Assembly (NCBI GenBank): GCA_963921935.1
Contig: OY998176.1
Span: 143,326,305 to 143,390,304 of the forward strand
From: Galeruca laticollis
Taxonomy: Eukaryota > Arthropoda > Insecta > Coleoptera > Chrysomelidae
Reading direction: 5' to 3'
DNA length: 64,000 bases
This document shows positions 10,793-22,967 of this stretch, in pieces. The notes beneath the pieces are model-generated. The model ran no database searches. It was not told the DNA's origin and saw only the letters and a list, made by a program, of their open reading frames with translations. Both the position numbers and the translations under genes were made by a program. The stretch's first letter is position 1, and each line of letters begins with the position of its first letter.

Positions 10793-11560
10793 TGTTAGCA
10801 CGATACAGCCTCCGGAGTGCAATAAGTCATCAATTTTATGATCGAATATTGTTAAGGACATGTCACAGATGAACCCTATTGATTTTCAGTTCACCAGAGC
10901 CAGTACAATGGGTGCTATGGTACTTGAAGTACGACATTTGGTCATTTTTTAAGAAATTTCAGTTTGTTAGCACGATACAACCTCCGGAGTACAAGTCACC
11001 AATTTTATGATTGAATATTATTCGGGACATCTCACAAATGAACCCTATTGATTTTCAGCTCACCAGAGCGAATACAACAGGTACTACAGTATTTTAAGTA
11101 CGATATTTTTGTCATTTTGGAGAAGTTTCAGTTTGTTAGCACGATACAGCCTCCGGAGTATATACAAGTGGCCAATTTCTTGATTGGATATTATTCAGAG
11201 GGTCTCAAATATTAACCCTATTGATATTCAGCTCACTAAAGCCAGTACAACGGGTTTTATGGTACTTGAAGTACCAAATTTTTGTCATTTTAGAAGAATT
11301 TTTAGTTTCTTAGCACGATACTGCCTCCAGAGAATCTACGATTGATCAATTTTATGATTGAATATTGTTCAAGGTGTCTCACAGATGTACCCTATTGATT
11401 TTCAGTTGACTAGAGCGAGTACAGCGGGTCCTATAAATCCAGATATACTACATTTTTGGTTATTTTTGTTTACATTTCGGTTTGTTAGCACGATACATTC
11501 CCCGAACTGTATACAAGTAACAATTTTATGATAGAATATTGTTCAGGGCCACAGACGCGG
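10793..11560. repeat. ~172-bp tandem repeat array, about 4.5 units
   Basis: The anchor (T)TAGCACGATACAGCCTCCGG recurs at 10793, 10965, 11134, 11308 and 11483, giving spacings of 172, 169, 174 and 175 bp. Other shared blocks are CCCTATTGATTTTCAG and CAATTTTATGAT. Units have diverged from each other and the last is partial. The monomer size is close to that of many satellite DNAs. No ORF is conserved across units. Confidence 0.85.
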
Positions 11561-12759
11561 AAAAGTTAGTTTTAATCTTTAAAACCGTTTATTTTGCGTT
11601 ATTTTCCAACATTTTATAGAAAAATCAAGATATACGTTTGGTTACGCTTTTATTCTATTCTCAAAATCAGTTTTAAAATGCAAAATTGGTCTACCTAAGT
11701 GGCAGATCCAGTTTTTTGCAAATTTGAAGAGCATACCTCCATTTTTTTCACCAAAACGCAGCCGTGAAAGATTAAAATTTACGGAGACATTGATTTGATA
11801 AAAAAACAACCATTTTTACGGTTTTTCCAAATTTTCTCCATTTATCCGATTAGGTCAAGAGAGTTTAATTCGTAAATCAATTCTCACCAAGATATTTATA
11901 GATATCATTGAGTTTGCCTAATTATTTTCAATGTCATAAATAAAAATCTAAAACAGTACGATATTCCTTTTATTTGGCCTATATGTGTTAATTGAGTATA
12001 AAATTGTTCTTAAAAATTATCAAGTGAACCTATCCTAAAGCTTAAATTCAATATGACTTAAAATTAATAGGTTACTTAACAGAAATTAATATGTATGTGA
12101 ACTGTAGAGTTCGAATTCGGTAACATCCTGTACATAACGCAAATTTCTTCATAAAATATTTGGACCTCAAAACCACGCCGACCTGGGTATTCATTCACGA
12201 TTGTTCTAAATTTGGACGTAATATTTCCCAATATTTCTTTAAACGGTCGAAAATACAGTCATTTCCATGCAATTTATTTTGTACGTTTTCTACTTGTCGG
12301 GGACAATGAAAATAAAATACATAATATCAAGGTTGTATTTACAATTAGTTTATTACCGAAGTATTTTTATCGATGCAATGTTGATTGTCAAGATCACCCT
12401 TTGTATTGTGTTGTATTCAGGACATATAATGCACACAATACGTTAACAAAGTTGTAAAAATTAACTAAAATTTTTTATATGACTTATAGTTTATTTCATA
12501 GAAACACGAACCTAAACAAAACAAGATGCAGTGGCGTGCGGCTTTAATCTACATACATTGATAAAAAAACATTTCTGAGGGCGGTAGGCAACTAACATAT
12601 ATGAATATGTTTTAACCATTTCCCACACAGGCAATGCCACTGATGTTTTTTTCTAAAATTTCGGTTTTGCTTTCTCGTCGTCATGCAAAGTAAAATGTCT
12701 GTTAGCAGTTGTTCCAAGCTTACGAAAGTCTCGAAAAAAATTTAGTCTTCAGGAAAAAA
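11561..12759. other. non-coding AT-rich interval
   Basis: No recognisable gene or element end. It includes the short open frame 12212-12457, which has no recognisable domain. Confidence 0.4.
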
Positions 12760-14040
12760 ATGATTGTGAATGTGGTTTCGGCATTGATTGAAGATCATCC
12801 TATGAAAAATAAGGTAGAACTTGTCGATATGTGTTGTAGATATACAAGGGTTGGCAGAACCACTATTTTCAAAATGTTGAAGTAAAATAATGAACATGGA
12901 GAAATTCAAGAACCAATAGAAATCCCTGGTAGGAAGTCTACAATAACAATTGATGAATTTTGAAAAAATGGTCTTCGCTGAAATATTGACTCGTATTTTT
13001 TCAAAAACGGAAGACCCACTACGAAAAAATTGGCTCAACATTTACAACAAGATCTTGATTTGCCGGATATGAGTGAAATTACATTATGGAGAGACCTAAA
13101 AGAAATTAATTTTGCTTATGAAAAAGTAGACAGAAAAAATATGCTCATTGAAAGAGAGGACATTATTTGTTGGCGCAGAGACTACTTACGATTAGTGAAT
13201 AGAACACGCCAACAAGGGAAACACATTTATTATTTAGACGAAACATGGGTTACTGAGGGTCACACTACTTCAAAAGTTTGGCAAGATAAAAATATTCAAT
13301 GTTCACGACAAGCCTTTGCGGAAGGTTGGTCTTCCGGTCTCAAAATGCCAGCTGGAAAAGGACGTCGACTAATAATATTGCATATCTGTAGCGAAAATAG
13401 GTTTGTAGATAATGGACTTCTTTTTGAGTCTAAAAACTGGCGACTATCATGAAGAAATGAATTCGGCAGTTTTTGAGGACTGGTTTAGAAAATTTCTGGA
13501 CGAAATTCCACCTTCCTCAGTAATAGTTATGGACAATGCTCGTTACCACAGTCGCAAACTCGAACAGTTGCCAAAAAAGCCTGGAAAAAAGATAAAATTC
13601 AAAATTGGCTGCACGAGAAAAATATAGATTTTAATATTTCCTTACTAAAACCAGAATTATTAAAACTTGCCAAGCAACATTTTCCCCAATTTAATCAATA
13701 CTGTGTAGATGAAATGGCCCGAGCCCGAGATGCGGAAGTTTTGCGACTACCACAATATCATTGTGAGCTGAATCCCATTGAGCTCATTTGGGCTTATGTG
13801 AATGGTTTTGATGGTCGATAGAATACTACTTTCAAATTAGCAGATGTTAAGGTACGTCTTCAGATAAATATTGACGCAATAAATGAAAGAAATGCATAGA
13901 TCTTGTAAAAAAAAGTGGAAGAGAAAATGTGGCAAATGGATAATATTGTTCATAATACAATAAATCATATCTTATTAAATATTGGACAAAGCAGTAGCGA
14001 AAGCGATACAGATACTGCCTCAATAGATGATAGGGAATGA
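12760..14040 (+). pseudogene. IS630/Tc1-type DDE transposase relic
   Basis: The N-terminal helix-turn-helix region starts at ATG 12760 and is broken by stops. The core includes YYLDETWVTEGHTTSKVW (first Asp), VIVMDNARYHS (second Asp) and CELNPIELIWAY (third acidic residue), with KGRRLIILH between. Frameshifts occur near 13412-13440 and 13564-13600, with stops near 12883 and 13819. An acidic tail ends at 14038-14040. This family is frequent in arthropods as multicopy DDE endonucleases. It is not functional here. Confidence 0.85.
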
Positions 14041-14102
14041 ACTAACTGCAGGTTTTTTTATTATAATTATTATTTTATAAAAATGAAATTTAATATAATT
14101 AC

Positions 14103-16239
14103 CCCAAGTAGAACAAACAGTTTTATTCAGTATTATTACAAGGATGCTTTAAAACTATAGAATAAAAATGAAAATAAAACCAAATGGTTTTAAAAGATGT
14201 CTTAAGGTTGTCATAAAACCGCCTTCAGCATGATAGTGCCCACTCTGAAAGAGGTGTTTAAAACCAAAAATAAAAACCCTCATAAATTACTATTACCTTG
14301 AGTAACTGGTTTTAAGGCTTCCGTCAAGAAACTTTTAAAACCACTTTAAATAGGTTTTAAAGCCATGCGCGTTCATAGTAGCTTTAAAAATGACAGTTCA
14401 ATATACATGCTTAAATACAATCGTCTTTATTGCTGACAAACTTCAAATGGAAAATATCTTTTTAAAACTATCTACTCATAAGCAATTACAAGAAATACAA
14501 ACAAAAACGCTATACCTGTTCAAGGATTTATGTATAATGGTTTCTATATAAAATAATGAAAAGGAGTATTAGTAAGTTCATTACCTGCTGCTTCAGTCAT
14601 ATTAAAATGGAAAAATACTTGCGCACCTCACTTTATCGATAAATGTTAATTAAATAGTCTTAAAAAACTCGACCGCCGTCAAATTTCAGAAGATTTATAA
14701 TTTAAAAAATAATACCAAAAATTTTTGGAAACTTAAAAAACTTATATATATTTTTTTAGTATTTATATCGAAATTACCCACTTAATTAATTGATTTGTCT
14801 TTTACGGAGGCCAAAATATTTCTATTGGTCATGGCTTACACTGTTTGGAGAAAATAAAATGGCCGGAAATTAAATAAAACTATTTAGTGGTTCATAAAGC
14901 AACGATAAGATCAAAGGGTTTTAATGTGTTTGCATTTTATACCGTATCAAGAGCACATATTAAGTACCAAGGCAAAGTGCGATTTCATTAAAACTGTTTA
15001 ACTTTAATATGGTTTATGATAAATGCCATTCGGTTTTAATGTAATAAACTCTTCTTATACCACTATTTAGGGATGCGCACGATGTATCGATGTTTCAAAA
15101 ACATCGAATTTTGTATTTCGATGATTTTTTATTCGATATTTTTAGAGAACATCGATACTTTTCTCTATTTGGATTAAAGAAAGCAGAAAGTAAATTAAAC
15201 ATTTAATAGAACATCTCTGATTTATTTATTCTCTATGAATACTCGTAGTTTGTTGCCCAGCTTAACTGAAAAACATTGACTTTTTTGTCTTACTTACGCG
15301 CAATTGAAAAAGATGCCCTTATACAAAATTGCAAGGAGGCATTCGCCTTTGCTGTCATCTCAGTCATATCATTTAAGTATCTCACTAGGTCTTAGTTATT
15401 TTCTATTCTGTTTACTTCTCGAATGTACTCTTTATTTTTTCATATAAATTGTATTAGATGTATCATTAAAATACATTGAATAAAAATGATGTTCTATTGA
15501 TTAAGAGTTTAATTTTTTCTTGCCATATGTCATATCCTTTAAAATAACGATGTTCAGATACATCGATATTTTCAATCCGATGTTTTTACAACATCGATAG
15601 TACATATTTGAGGTATCATTGGATGTCAACAACGATGTTTTCAAAATTTTGCGCGTCCCACCACTATTTGGACGTTAAACAAGGCGGGATGCTTTTAGTT
15701 TTATTGTTGACAACACGAAGTGCAGTTAGTCTTAGCGAAAACCAAAATGATTCAATCTAGACTGTTGAGTTTTCATATAGCTTTATCACGGCATTTGAGA
15801 AAGTGAGATTAATGAGATTGTTTTAATGTGTTCTATTTACTGACAAAACAATCTGAAAGTAAAACGGATTTAAAGACAGGTTTTAATAGTTACTTTAGGA
15901 GCATATTTAAAAGCCATTTTAAAACTATAACGTCATGGTCTAGAGCGTAATAAAACCAATCAATCTGCAAGTAGTTAATAAAACTAGCTAAGTTTCAAAG
16001 TTTCTGCAAACCAAGCTATTTTAAAACCACAATAAGGCAAATACTATTTTAAGACTAAGTAATCTTATTATAAATTCTTATTAGACACATCAAAACCAAT
16101 ATTAAATGCTGAACAGTTTTTAAGAGCCGGTAGTATATTTACAAGGTAACCTTAAATCCACACGTTTTTATTTACCATAGATAATAAAACTGTTTTAAAA
16201 CTCAATTAAATCTACAATGTTTTTATTGTGCCACTTGGG
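14103..16239. mobile_element. candidate non-autonomous DNA transposon rich in TTTTAAAAC motifs
   Basis: CCCAAGTAGAACAA at 14103 and TTGTGCCACTTGGG ending at 16239 are imperfect inverted termini. Between them the motif GGTTTTAA / TTAAAACC recurs every 40-70 bp in both orientations, far more densely than outside. No ORF is present. A hAT MITE (15068-15660) is inserted in it. No clear target duplication is visible, so the boundaries are provisional. Confidence 0.45.
15068..15660. mobile_element. hAT-type MITE
   Basis: The element is flanked by a perfect 8-bp duplication CCACTATT (15060-15067 and 15661-15668). Its ends are TAGGGATGCGCA and TGCGCGTCCCA, inverted with mismatches. The 8-bp duplication and this kind of terminus are typical of hAT elements. 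Subterminal copies of ATCGATGTTTT and its inverse lie at both ends. There is no coding capacity, and it is nested in the 14103-16239 element. Confidence 0.8.
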
Positions 16240-18812
16240 ACCTTATGAAAATACAATTATTAAAGGTCTTATGCTTAATCTATTTTCGTTGTTATTTTTA
16301 AATATCATAATTTGTATAATATTTACTTAAAAGACTCAATAAATATTTTATTCACTCGGCTCATGAACATACATCATTTATAGCTTATCAGTTTTCGAGT
16401 ACGACCATATCAGTCTACCAGCAAAATAGTAGTCCCTTATCTTTTCACCCTATTGCTGTATACTCATAATATACATGATCCACAGGTATAGGGTTAATGC
16501 GTGATTTATTTTACTTTAGTAGCTCATAGATCTAGTGAGACTCTTATTTACTCCTTATAGGTTATTTCATCTACAATTTCCTCGTTAAAAGACCACAACA
16601 TTTTGATCGAGGTTCGTGTTTCTTTGAAATAAATTATAAAACACTGATTATTAAAATAATTACTTCAGCCTGTGATGCCACATAACAGTTGATATTTTGT
16701 TTAAAGAATCCAGAAATAGAAAAGTAACAAAGAATTTGATGGTCTATTTTGAAGCCACTAAAGCGTGCAAAATGAAGTTGTTGTCATTATAGGTATACGT
16801 AAAAAGTGATTTCAGGTTCTCAACTTTATAGCGGTTTTTCTAACACTATGATTGGTTAAACCTATTGATTGAGTCTATTTTAGATAGATCCTTTCCTTTG
16901 CTTCGTATTCTATAAGGTATCTAAAATTCAAGCATCGTTTTCCAGTATCTACCAGAATTCAGATTCAACTTACTAATATTGCGAACTTTTTCAGATGACT
17001 TTCGAACAATATCAGTGGTGTGTTCTTACTAAGATTCAGACTTTTTTTGGATCTCGTGCAAATGTAATTTTCTTCTCCTTTGATTTTAGGGTTAATTATC
17101 CAGCTTTACTTTCTTGCAAGTTATTGGGCTAACACTTTCCACGTTTTCCTAGATCACTCTAGAACTGATCAGGTTAACACTTTGATGGCTAACTACGTCA
17201 CCCATAATGACTATGTCCATCTTTTCATGTTGATCTTTCCCTTATCAATCCTTAAGACGAATTATTAAGATATACCATCTTTCGACGTACCTAGGATAGT
17301 GTTCAATTATTCTTCCCCTCATCACTGTTTACCAAATCTCTTACGTGAAATGGTATTGGTTATCGTTAATAGGAATAGATCACAGATTAATCAGAAAACA
17401 ATTTACCTCTTTTGGAATCTCAAACTATAGGAAAGCGGATACTACGGTAATCTCAGGTGAGTGGCCTGTTTGTTGAGTCCAGAGTTACTTTGGAATCAGT
17501 AACGACTAATAATATAGTGATCGTTTTTTAGTCTTTACCACATCTCAGCGAGAAAGAGTCGTCCCTAAACCTCGGTACGAACCAGATGCCAGTGCAGCTG
17601 GTTTTGGTATACTTGTAACACAATATGTATTATTGTATAGTCTTTCTAAAGTCAATTTAAATAGGGGACTTTTTAACACCATTGATGGCAAACTCCGCCG
17701 AATGGCGTGCAGTAGTGCGATTTTTATCTGTATAAGTAAGTAAATATCAATTATAACTCAATCTACCCTTTTTATAATTATATATAATTAGTGCACTTAG
17801 TGGATTCTCAACAACATATATTGTAGGTTTTCCGTGAATGATGAGCAAAGAAAAATCATTTTACTCCAAGTTATATCCTTGTTAAAGCAAATGGTGTAAA
17901 ATATATTAAATCTGGTGCAAATCCACTACTTTCACATCGAGCATTCGTTTTAGTATCCTCCAGGTAAAAGTCCAACTAAAAATTTCTAATACTCACTAAA
18001 TATTATCATTTCTATTGATAATCAAATATTAATTCACTTATAGTTCGAGCTTGACTAAAAAAAACTGAACCTAAACTGCAGATGGAAGAATTCATGAAAG
18101 TACTATACTCGAGCAAAATGTATGGTATACATGAGTATATAATCTTTCAATTTTTAGAAGAAACATTAACATTGTAATGTGGTAGTTATATCCCCATTTA
18201 TGTACTCTTCCAGCGAATCAGATAAGAATGAAGTGCAAATGGATCCTTCTTCATCGGCCACACTGACTGCTTCGGAAAGTGAAATAGAAAGAAATTCTTC
18301 GTACCTCTAAATCCCAATATTATAAATGACATACTAGGTCCATTCTTTCACAGCCATTGGATTCAACCCAAACTGATAATTTGTTAGTAGATATTAACAA
18401 ATCCAAAGCTATCGCAGCAAAAAATCTAACTTCAGAGGTTTCTATTATAATTTGAAGCGAGGAAAAATTAAAAATAAATGTTTACCTATGTATTCTTTTA
18501 TTGTTAAAAAGGGCCTTTATATCACAAAATGTTGCTAAATAAACAGTTTTTGTACAGATAACATTCTTCTCAATTACATATGATTATGGCTCCTCATAAA
18601 CAATAATTCTGAAAAGGGCGATCCCATTTTAATCTTTGTTTTGTCTAATTGTTTTGGCATCGCAGAAATATTTCTTTAAAAATTACTACTACAAGATTTT
18701 TCAATGCATTATGCCATCTGATAATATTTAAAATTAAGTCATATGAGAAGTTCCAGGCGATAAACTTTTACTCAATTTATTTCAATACAAAACAAATTTT
18801 TTTTTCGTTCAA

Positions 18813-18815
<3 letters not shown>
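16240..18815. other. unassigned interval with weak exon-like segments
   Basis: No domain is recognised. Frames with non-random look include 16995-17130 (MTFEQYQWCVLTKIQ) and 17550-17640 (RERVVPKPRYEPDASAAGFG). A third is 18200-18310, Ser-rich (SSSESDKNEVQMDPS). They could be exons of a host gene or of an old element, but no consistent splice chain could be built. Confidence 0.3.
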
Positions 18816-18816
<1 letters not shown>

Positions 18817-18857
<41 letters not shown>

Positions 18858-18858
18858 C

Positions 18859-18897
<39 letters not shown>
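18817..18897. repeat. TA dinucleotide microsatellite
   Basis: Two long TA runs separated by a short TTTACATTTA. They directly precede the gypsy element. Confidence 0.95.
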
Positions 18898-18901
<4 letters not shown>

Positions 18902-18934
18902 CATAGAAAGGAAAGGAAAAAATAAATAAATAAA

Positions 18935-20336
18935 ATGGAAAGGAAAATGACATTAAGACACGGAAAGCAGGTAGGAGTTGAAAGTAGATCTGATGAAGAA
19001 AGAGAAGAAAGGAGTAATGGTAGAGATTTTCAGGTGCAATACGTGGAACAGGGGAGAGAACATTCAGAGGGAGATATTGCAGAACACGGACAGGAAGAAG
19101 AAGATGTATCATTGTCAGAAGAAACAGGACAAGAGGACAAACAAGAATCAAAAGAGAAAGAGGAAACGGACGTAATGAGTATGTTAAAAATGATGATAGA
19201 AAACATGAACAGAATAGAAGGAAATATAAATGGAAAAATGGATAAACAAAATGAGAATATGAATAGTATGAAGGATGATATTACGGAAGATATGAATAAA
19301 AATAAGGGAGAATTAAAACAAGAAATGAATACAAACTAAGGACCTAATAATAAAATTGATGGAAGAAAAATTGGGACATGTTGAGAAGAAATTGGAGGAA
19401 TCAAACGCATACATGGATAATAAAATAGAATCTACCAAACAAGAAATAAGAGGAGAGGTGATTGGAAGGATCACGGAATTAGAAAATTTACAGATCAACA
19501 GAATCAAGGAAATAGAGGAGAAGGAAAAGGATTTCAAAGGAGGAATTCACAGAGAAGTTAAGGAAATCAAAATGGGATTTCAAGACACCCAAGAAATAAT
19601 GGGAAACCTAGAGGGAAAATGGGACAGAACTTTGACTGAATTTCAACAGAATGTTGAAGAAGCATGTAAAGAGAAGCAAAAGCTAGAGGAGGTGAAAACA
19701 GAAAAGAAGATTAGGGAAATACAAAAGGAGATTGAAGTTATGAAAGGAAAAATTGAGCAGACTGGAAGTAGAATTCACAAGGAAGAACAATCAAAAGCAA
19801 CATGGGAAATAACAAGAAAATTGGAAGACATGGAAGAAAGGCTATTTTACTTACAGGAAAAACATGACCAAAAAGGAGATAGAAATTTTCAAGAAGTAAG
19901 GAATGGAGTGATGGAGACGAAGATAATAAACAATTATATAGGAAATAGAGGGGAACACAAATTTGAAGGGGATAACAGGAAAATACACCCAAAGGTGTTT
20001 ATAAAAATTCTAAAGAATAAAATAAAAAATATACAAAATAAAGAAGACATAAAGGAAATGATAAGAGAAAACTTGGATAATCATGCGTAAGTATGGTACA
20101 CAAGTAAGGAGGAAGATTTTAGTAATTTTGAATATTTTGAAGAACAATTCATAAAATATTTCTGGGGAAATAGTGCCCAAGCAAGAGTAAGAGAGAAATT
20201 TTACTCAGGCAAATATGGGGCAGGAAGAGGAAATAGCATGAATGATTATGCTATGAAAGTATTCATGAATGCTAAATTCCTAGACCCACCCATACCAGAG
20301 GAGGAAATAATAATGTTTATATCTAGACATGTTTAA
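18935..20336 (+). pseudogene. gypsy gag-like protein, frameshifted
   Basis: The first frame (18935-19339) is acidic and Gln/Glu-rich. The second (19356-20090) is strongly coiled-coil-like, full of Lys/Glu (EEKLGHVEKKLEESNAYMD). After an in-frame TAA at 20088-20090 the same frame continues to 20336 with GKYGAGRGNSMNDYAMKVF, a gag-capsid-like stretch. A frame change near 19340 and the stop break the gene. It would build the intracellular particle. Assignment rests on position upstream of the protease and on the capsid-like segment. Confidence 0.65.
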
Positions 20337-20339
20337 ATG

Positions 20340-20986
20340 TTAAAAATATTGAACAACTAAGTAGCTATTTACAAAGACTAGAGAGAAATAGAGTGGATAA
20401 TAATAACTATAACAGGAATAAAAATAATAATAGTAATAATTTTAACCGAAATAATCAATATAATAATGACAGTAACAATTTTAATAGAAATAATCAATAC
20501 AATAACAACAATAACAATAATTATGAAAATAATACAAATAATCAAAATAGCAGGAGAGATAATTATGAACAAAGTTATAATAGAACAAATAACATAAACA
20601 ATAGAAATTATAACAATGGATATTACAATAGAAACAATAATTATAACAATAATTCAGGAAATAACAATAATTATAACAGAAATTTTAACAATCAAAACAA
20701 CAATAACAGAAACTTAAGATATAATAATAATAACTATAATAATTATAGAGAACAAAATTACAGAGAACAAAATAACAGGAGTGGACAATATGAAAACCGA
20801 CAAAGAGAAGAAAATAGAGAACAAAGAAAAGACTATAGGGAGGAAGAAAGAGGAAATGGAAATGGAGGACAGAGAAGAGTGAATAATATCCAAAGAAGAG
20901 AGGAGAGGGTGATATCGGTAGACCCGGAGATAATCACTGAACAAGAGCCCGTCCAAAATTTTGGATCGAGCACATACCAAATGTAA
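20340..20986 (+). pseudogene. gypsy asparagine-rich nucleocapsid-like region
   Basis: After a second frame change at the gag end the protein becomes extremely Asn/Tyr/Arg-rich (repeated N runs with RNNQYN and YNRN) over ~130 residues. It then becomes Arg/Glu-rich and ends in TYQM*. No CCHC zinc knuckle is present, so basic Arg/Asn repeats may replace it for RNA binding; that is inference. The coding DNA is AAT/AAC-rich. Confidence 0.6.
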
Positions 20987-21040
20987 GAAATATCATCTCT
21001 ACATGAACATCCAAGGGAATATATTAAATTTGGGGAAGAT

Positions 21041-22320
21041 TTGGAATTAAAAGAAATAATGGGATTAATAAAAATCAAAGGAAAATTAAATGGGAAACAA
21101 GTCAAAATGTTAATAGATACAGGTCAGGAAGCGTCCATAATTAAAACAAAATTAATAGAAGAAAATATTGAAAATTATGAAAATAAGCTAATTAAAATAC
21201 CGAAAACTACATTAATAGGAGCAAATGGAAAGAAATTGTGTGAAGTTAGCAGATCTATAATACAAAGTATTGAATTAAAGGATGGGAAAGAAGTTGAGAT
21301 GCAATTATTGCTAGTGGATAATTTAGAAACATACATAGTTATAGGAATAGATGAATTAACAAAATATAAGGCAAGAATTGATTTTAAAAAGATGGAGATA
21401 GAATTAAATGGTAATAGGATTGAATTTGAGGGAGAGAATATGGAAGAACTGGCAATTGAAGAGGATAATAAGAAGTTATGGAATATAGAAAGGAGTGGAA
21501 ATATGGAAGTATTGGCAATTGAAAAGGATAATAAGAAGTTATGGAATATAAAAAGGAGTGGAAATATGGAAGAATTGGAATTAGTGTGTGGAAATAAGGA
21601 ATATGAAGAGAAAGTGAAGAATTTGATAATGAAGTATGAAGGATTGATTAAAAAAGATATTAGAATGGCAAATAATTATGTACATGAGATAGAAGTTAGG
21701 GGAATAGAAAATTTCAGAATAAGAACATATCCCATACCTTATAAATATAGGAAAGAAGTTGATTCAGAGATACAAAATATGTTAAAGGACGGTATTATAG
21801 AGAGATGTAACACAAGATATGTAAACCCTATTGTGGTCGTAAAGAAGGCAAATGTTGAATTAAGATTATGCCTAGATGCAAGAAACATCAATTAATACAC
21901 AGTACCACAATACGAGGCTCCGATGAATGTGGAAGCAATTTTTGGGCGCATTACGAATACAAAAATATTTTCTAAAGTTGATTTAAAAGTTTTTGGCTGA
22001 TTCCTTTGGATGAAGATAGTGGAGATTACACAGGTTTCTCTATTGATGGTGTGTTGTACAGATTTTGTGTAGCTCCATATGGTATACAAAGTGCTTGTTC
22101 TGCCTTGGTTAGAGCATTACACCAAATAATGAATAAATTTGAAGACTTTGCACTTCATTATATCGATGATATATTGATCTTCTCGAATGACGAAGAAGAA
22201 CACCTAAAACATATTGAAATTATTTTAAAAGAATTAGATAGAGCAGGTTTAAAAATAAATCAAAATAAATGCAAATTTTATCAGGAAGAGATATGCTTCC
22301 TAGGTTATAAAATAGAATAG
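21041..22320 (+). pseudogene. gypsy pol: protease and reverse transcriptase (5' part)
   Basis: An aspartic protease site MLIDTGQEASII lies at residues ~24-35, followed by GIDELTKYKARIDF. A linker of near-duplicate repeats (KKLWNI.RSGNME) precedes the RT start (IIERCNTRYVNPIVVVKK). After a TAA at 21893-21895 and a frame change, RT continues with LDEDSGDYTGFSIDG and the catalytic YIDDILIFS, ending FLGYKIE. Pol is then cut by the Polinton. The stop and frameshift make the copy inactive. Confidence 0.85.
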
Positions 22321-22335
22321 AATAGAATGGATGAA

Positions 22336-22341
22336 GAGAGG
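22336..22341. repeat. Polinton target duplication, left copy
   Basis: GAGAGG directly precedes the element start and is repeated at 27304-27309. The gypsy reading frame (MDEER) continues across the duplication into TQAIIKYKRPSN after 27309. Confidence 0.9.
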
Positions 22342-22590
22342 AGTAGTGTAGCTATAAGAGTTCTGAGCCACTACTTCGAAAAAGGTCCGCTAGGCGACGG
22401 TGGCGCTGGTGTCGTTGGCGCTGTCGGCGGTGTCGTCCATTTTTTATCCAGTCGGCCATTTTTTATCCGTCAGCCATTTTTTTATCAAGTAGATTTCGCT
22501 AGATGGCGCGCATTATTTTTGCAGATTTCTTTTTTAGATGTCTGTCGACCATTTTTTATCGAGTAGATTTCGCTAGATGGCGCATTTTGC
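22342..22590. repeat. Polinton left terminal inverted repeat
   Basis: It is almost identical, in inverted orientation, to 27063-27303. It contains GC-rich codon-like GGCGCTGGTGTCGTTGGCG followed by several CCATTTTTTATC units. Two copies of an AGTAGATTTCGCTAGATGGC unit follow, each trailed by TTTGCAGATTTCTTTTT. Confidence 0.95.
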
Positions 22591-22665
22591 AGATTTCTTT
22601 TTAGATGTGTGTCGTCCATTTTTTATCCGGTAAATTTGTGCGTGACGTAACCGAAAAAATTTTTT

Positions 22666-22733
22666 GCTCCGAGTGAGATTCGAGCCCACGACCTCATCGT
22701 TCCCAGCCTACACCGCTACATGTCTGCTATGAG
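22666..22733 (-). repeat. tRNA-like sequence 1
   Basis: On minus it shows a T-arm GTGGG-CTCGAAT-CTCAC and a weak box A (TAGCAGACATG). The acceptor stem does not pair. A second copy lies at 22897-22967. It is tRNA-derived or tRNA-mimicking rather than a functional tRNA. Confidence 0.45.
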
Positions 22734-22896
22734 GGTTCCAATATATTTTAGTTTTGAAAGTGATCAGTATAAGTATTTTGAAATCTCACGAGGCGTGATT
22801 TCACGATGCGATGTAATTTTCTTCAATGCGCCGATTTTAATGCATGAATATGTTCCGCATTTTTAAAAAAAATGTATTAGAATCGAAAAAAAAATT

Positions 22897-22967
22897 TACC
22901 CCGAGTGATTTTCGAACCCACGACCTCATCGTTCCCAGCCTATACCGCTACATGTATGCCATGATTC
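22897..22967 (-). repeat. tRNA-like sequence 2
   Basis: It shares a long core with copy 1 (GGCTGGGAACGATGAGGTCG) and the box B-like GGGTTCGAA. The spacing from copy 1 is ~231 bp. The surrounding 160 bp differs. Confidence 0.45.

Noticed and set aside
18649..18906. 85-codon ORF ending in a YI repeat
   Set aside because: The tail is translation of the TA microsatellite; no domain before it.
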